NCBI GenBank assembly: GCA_040902895.1
Contig: JBBDWL010000081.1
Coordinates: forward strand, 1-64,000
Direction of reading: 5' to 3'
DNA: 64,000 nt
Source: JALYRV01 sp040902895
GTDB lineage: Bacteria > Acidobacteriota > Vicinamibacteria > Vicinamibacterales > SCN-69-37
A program made the translations under genes and the position numbers. The notes under the pieces were generated by a model, which made no database searches, had not been told where the DNA came from, and saw only the letters and a program-made list of their open reading frames with translations. Positions 62,744 through 64,000 of the stretch are shown here, piece by piece (position 1 is the first letter of the stretch; each line of letters opens with the position of its first letter).

Positions 62744-64000
62744 GTGACTCCGAAGCCTCACTCCCTCACGATCTCGGCGGCCGCGGCGCTCTACGACAGC
62801 ATGCTGCAGCGCGGCCTGCAGCAGTTTTTCGGACGCGCCGCGCTCGACACGGAAGTGGTGCCCGCCGAGGACGGCGGTTCAACCCTGGAGATCGAGTCGA
62901 CGCGGGATGCGTCGGCGATTGTGCTCACGTGGTTTGGATTCCGCCATACGCTGCGCGTCGATCGCGACCGCCCGTTCACGCCCGACGAGGTGCGCTTCGC
63001 GCGCGCCATTCTTTCGGTGCTCGACGCCCGCTATCGCGCCATCTTCGATCCGGCGCTGATGGCCGAGCGGCTCGATCTATTCCGCGGCGCGATCGAGGAT
63101 CGCTACATCGGCGCGTTTCTGGACGATGTTCCGTACACGATCGAGCAGGTGGGCCGCGCCGACGTGATCGCAAGGGCGATTGAAGTGCTGCGCGTCGCGG
63201 CACTCTCGCGTTACGAGAACCGCGAGCTCTCCTCGGGCGTCCTGCTCCTCGATACCGACACGGATCCCGCCCGCGGCGCGTCGCGCGCGCGGCCGATGCT
63301 CGACTACGCCGAGAGCCTGACGGCGGTGAAGAGCTTCTATCGCCTCTCGGATGGTCTGCACACCGCGTTTCTGGTCAACCGCGAAGGCAAGGTGCTCGAC
63401 ATCGTCGAGCTCAACGAGTGGGACACGCGCGCCGATCGTCCCGGCACGCTGGCGGCGCCCGTGGCGGCGCCGTATCAGGCGCACGCGCGCGCGACGTCGG
63501 GCAATCATCACATCTGCATCATCCTCACGCCGGCGCACGAGATCCGCGTGTTCGCGGAAGGGGCGCAGGCCTTCACCTTCCGCAACGGAGGCTGGCATCT
63601 GCTCGACGTCGCCGCGAAGTCTGAGAGCTGGCGGCGCGGCGTCGGCCATGACGCGCTGGCGCATCTGATTTTTCAGACGGCGCTCGACATGGCCGACAGG
63701 CGGCAGGGCGCGCTCTTCGCGGTGCTGCGCGACGCCAAGGCGGGGCTGGATCGGCTCGTCGCGCCGGCCGATCGGCTCGATCTGCCGCATCATCACGAGC
63801 CGACCGACGGCGTGATCGATCGCCGCGATCTGCTGCACTTCACCGCCGGCCGTACCGCGATGGATTTGTCGCCCGAGGTGTTTCGCGCGCTCGCGACGAT
63901 GGACGGCGCCATCGTGGTCGATGCGCGCGGCCACCTGCTGGCGGCGGGCGCCATCCTTCTGCATTCGGGCCCGCCCTCTATCGAGATGGAGGGCGCGCGC
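62744..64000 (+). CDS. DAC-like (DisA_N/DACNV-type) sensor domain protein, partial
   Basis: Open frame of 419 codons from GTG 62744 (VTPKPHSLTISAAAALYDSM) that runs off the right edge. An N-terminal alpha/beta region (1-270) precedes a diadenylate-cyclase-like domain: GALFAVLRD, DLLHFTAGRTAMDLSPEVF and MDGAIVVDARGHLLAAGAIL, where DGA (387-389) is the nucleotide-binding motif. The second motif, RHR, would lie beyond the window, so it cannot be judged whether the protein makes c-di-AMP or only binds a nucleotide. Proteins with such an N-terminal region are called DACNV-type sensors. No Shine-Dalgarno is obvious. Confidence 0.78.
   Translation, partial: MTPKPHSLTISAAAALYDSMLQRGLQQFFGRAALDTEVVPAEDGGSTLEIESTRDASAIVLTWFGFRHTLRVDRDRPFTPDEVRFARAILSVLDARYRAIFDPALMAERLDLFRGAIEDRYIGAFLDDVPYTIEQVGRADVIARAIEVLRVAALSRYENRELSSGVLLLDTDTDPARGASRARPMLDYAESLTAVKSFYRLSDGLHTAFLVNREGKVLDIVELNEWDTRADRPGTLAAPVAAPYQAHARATSGNHHICIILTPAHEIRVFAEGAQAFTFRNGGWHLLDVAAKSESWRRGVGHDALAHLIFQTALDMADRRQGALFAVLRDAKAGLDRLVAPADRLDLPHHHEPTDGVIDRRDLLHFTAGRTAMDLSPEVFRALATMDGAIVVDARGHLLAAGAILLHSGPPSIEMEGAR

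Overview
The window is a gene-dense, GC-rich bacterial chromosome segment with about 48 protein-coding genes, no tRNA, rRNA or CRISPR array that I can recognise, and no transposase or integrase. Several gene families point to Acidobacteriota, most likely a Vicinamibacteria-type genome: a PadR regulator with an orphan MacB-like permease of the ADOP kind, a VWFA-related secreted protein, a very large Oar-type TonB-dependent receptor with an N-terminal carboxypeptidase-regulatory-like domain, an ECF sigma factor coupled to a Ser/Thr kinase, and several TolB/PD40 propeller proteins. This placement is inference from gene content; there is no rRNA to confirm it.

Layout. 1-374 is a repeat-bearing non-coding stretch. 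375-8823 holds housekeeping metabolism: aldo/keto reductase, P-loop kinase, MBL/rhodanese hydrolase, amidase, truncated haemoglobin with a DapA-like lyase, lytic transglycosylase and SerA. 8792-14644 (minus) is a signalling run: ECF sigma factor, membrane Ser/Thr kinase, PAS histidine kinase, Rcp1-like regulator and a hybrid REC-HK-REC protein. 14718-17952 (minus) has a cyclophilin, a Tat-exported amidase and a secreted protein of unknown function. 18033-24358 has a triple RidA protein and the PadR/ADOP/TPR/VWFA operon, whose permease shows a frameshift in its N-terminal prefix. 24444-37305 carries two class A penicillin-binding proteins, Nei2-type glycosylase, a giant Lhr-like helicase, FtsH and a phosphatidylcholine synthase-like enzyme. 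37378-43008 has SRPBCC, M14 and M24 peptidases and a sulfatase-fold TPR lipoprotein. 43097-50533 has the TonB receptor, glucokinase, a BRCT-MerR-TPR regulator, a four-helix-bundle cassette, RhlE-like helicase and IF-1. 50600-61739 has an Aas-like synthetase/acyltransferase, a MauG-like peroxidase, two paralogous propeller proteins, a 57-residue membrane peptide and a two-component system. The right edge has a ThuA/DUF4350-like protein and a truncated DAC-like sensor.

The strongest unexplained signal is repetitive DNA. At least eleven sites carry short tandem arrays with 7-, 8- or 9-bp units. The unit sequence varies between sites, but some families recur, such as GTRAGTNGA at two loci 20 kb apart. 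Arrays fill very short intergenic gaps, where two of them supply the Shine-Dalgarno sequence of the next gene, and also sit inside coding genes, where they encode low-complexity loops (Lhr helicase, Aas-like protein). A second class, palindromic elements of 18-40 bp, is inserted in frame in the Nei2, Ser/Thr kinase, M14 and M24 peptidase genes; in the M24 peptidase it encodes the start of the signal peptide. One heptamer pair forms 38-bp terminal inverted repeats around a lone four-helix-bundle gene (48285-48765), which looks like a small mobile cassette.

Other points of interest: divergent, possibly leaderless promoters with overlapping -10 boxes (39544-39553); a TonB-receptor promoter with a palindrome over its -35; four tail-to-tail gene overlaps; and a 57-aa membrane gene at 58741-58914 that is easily missed.
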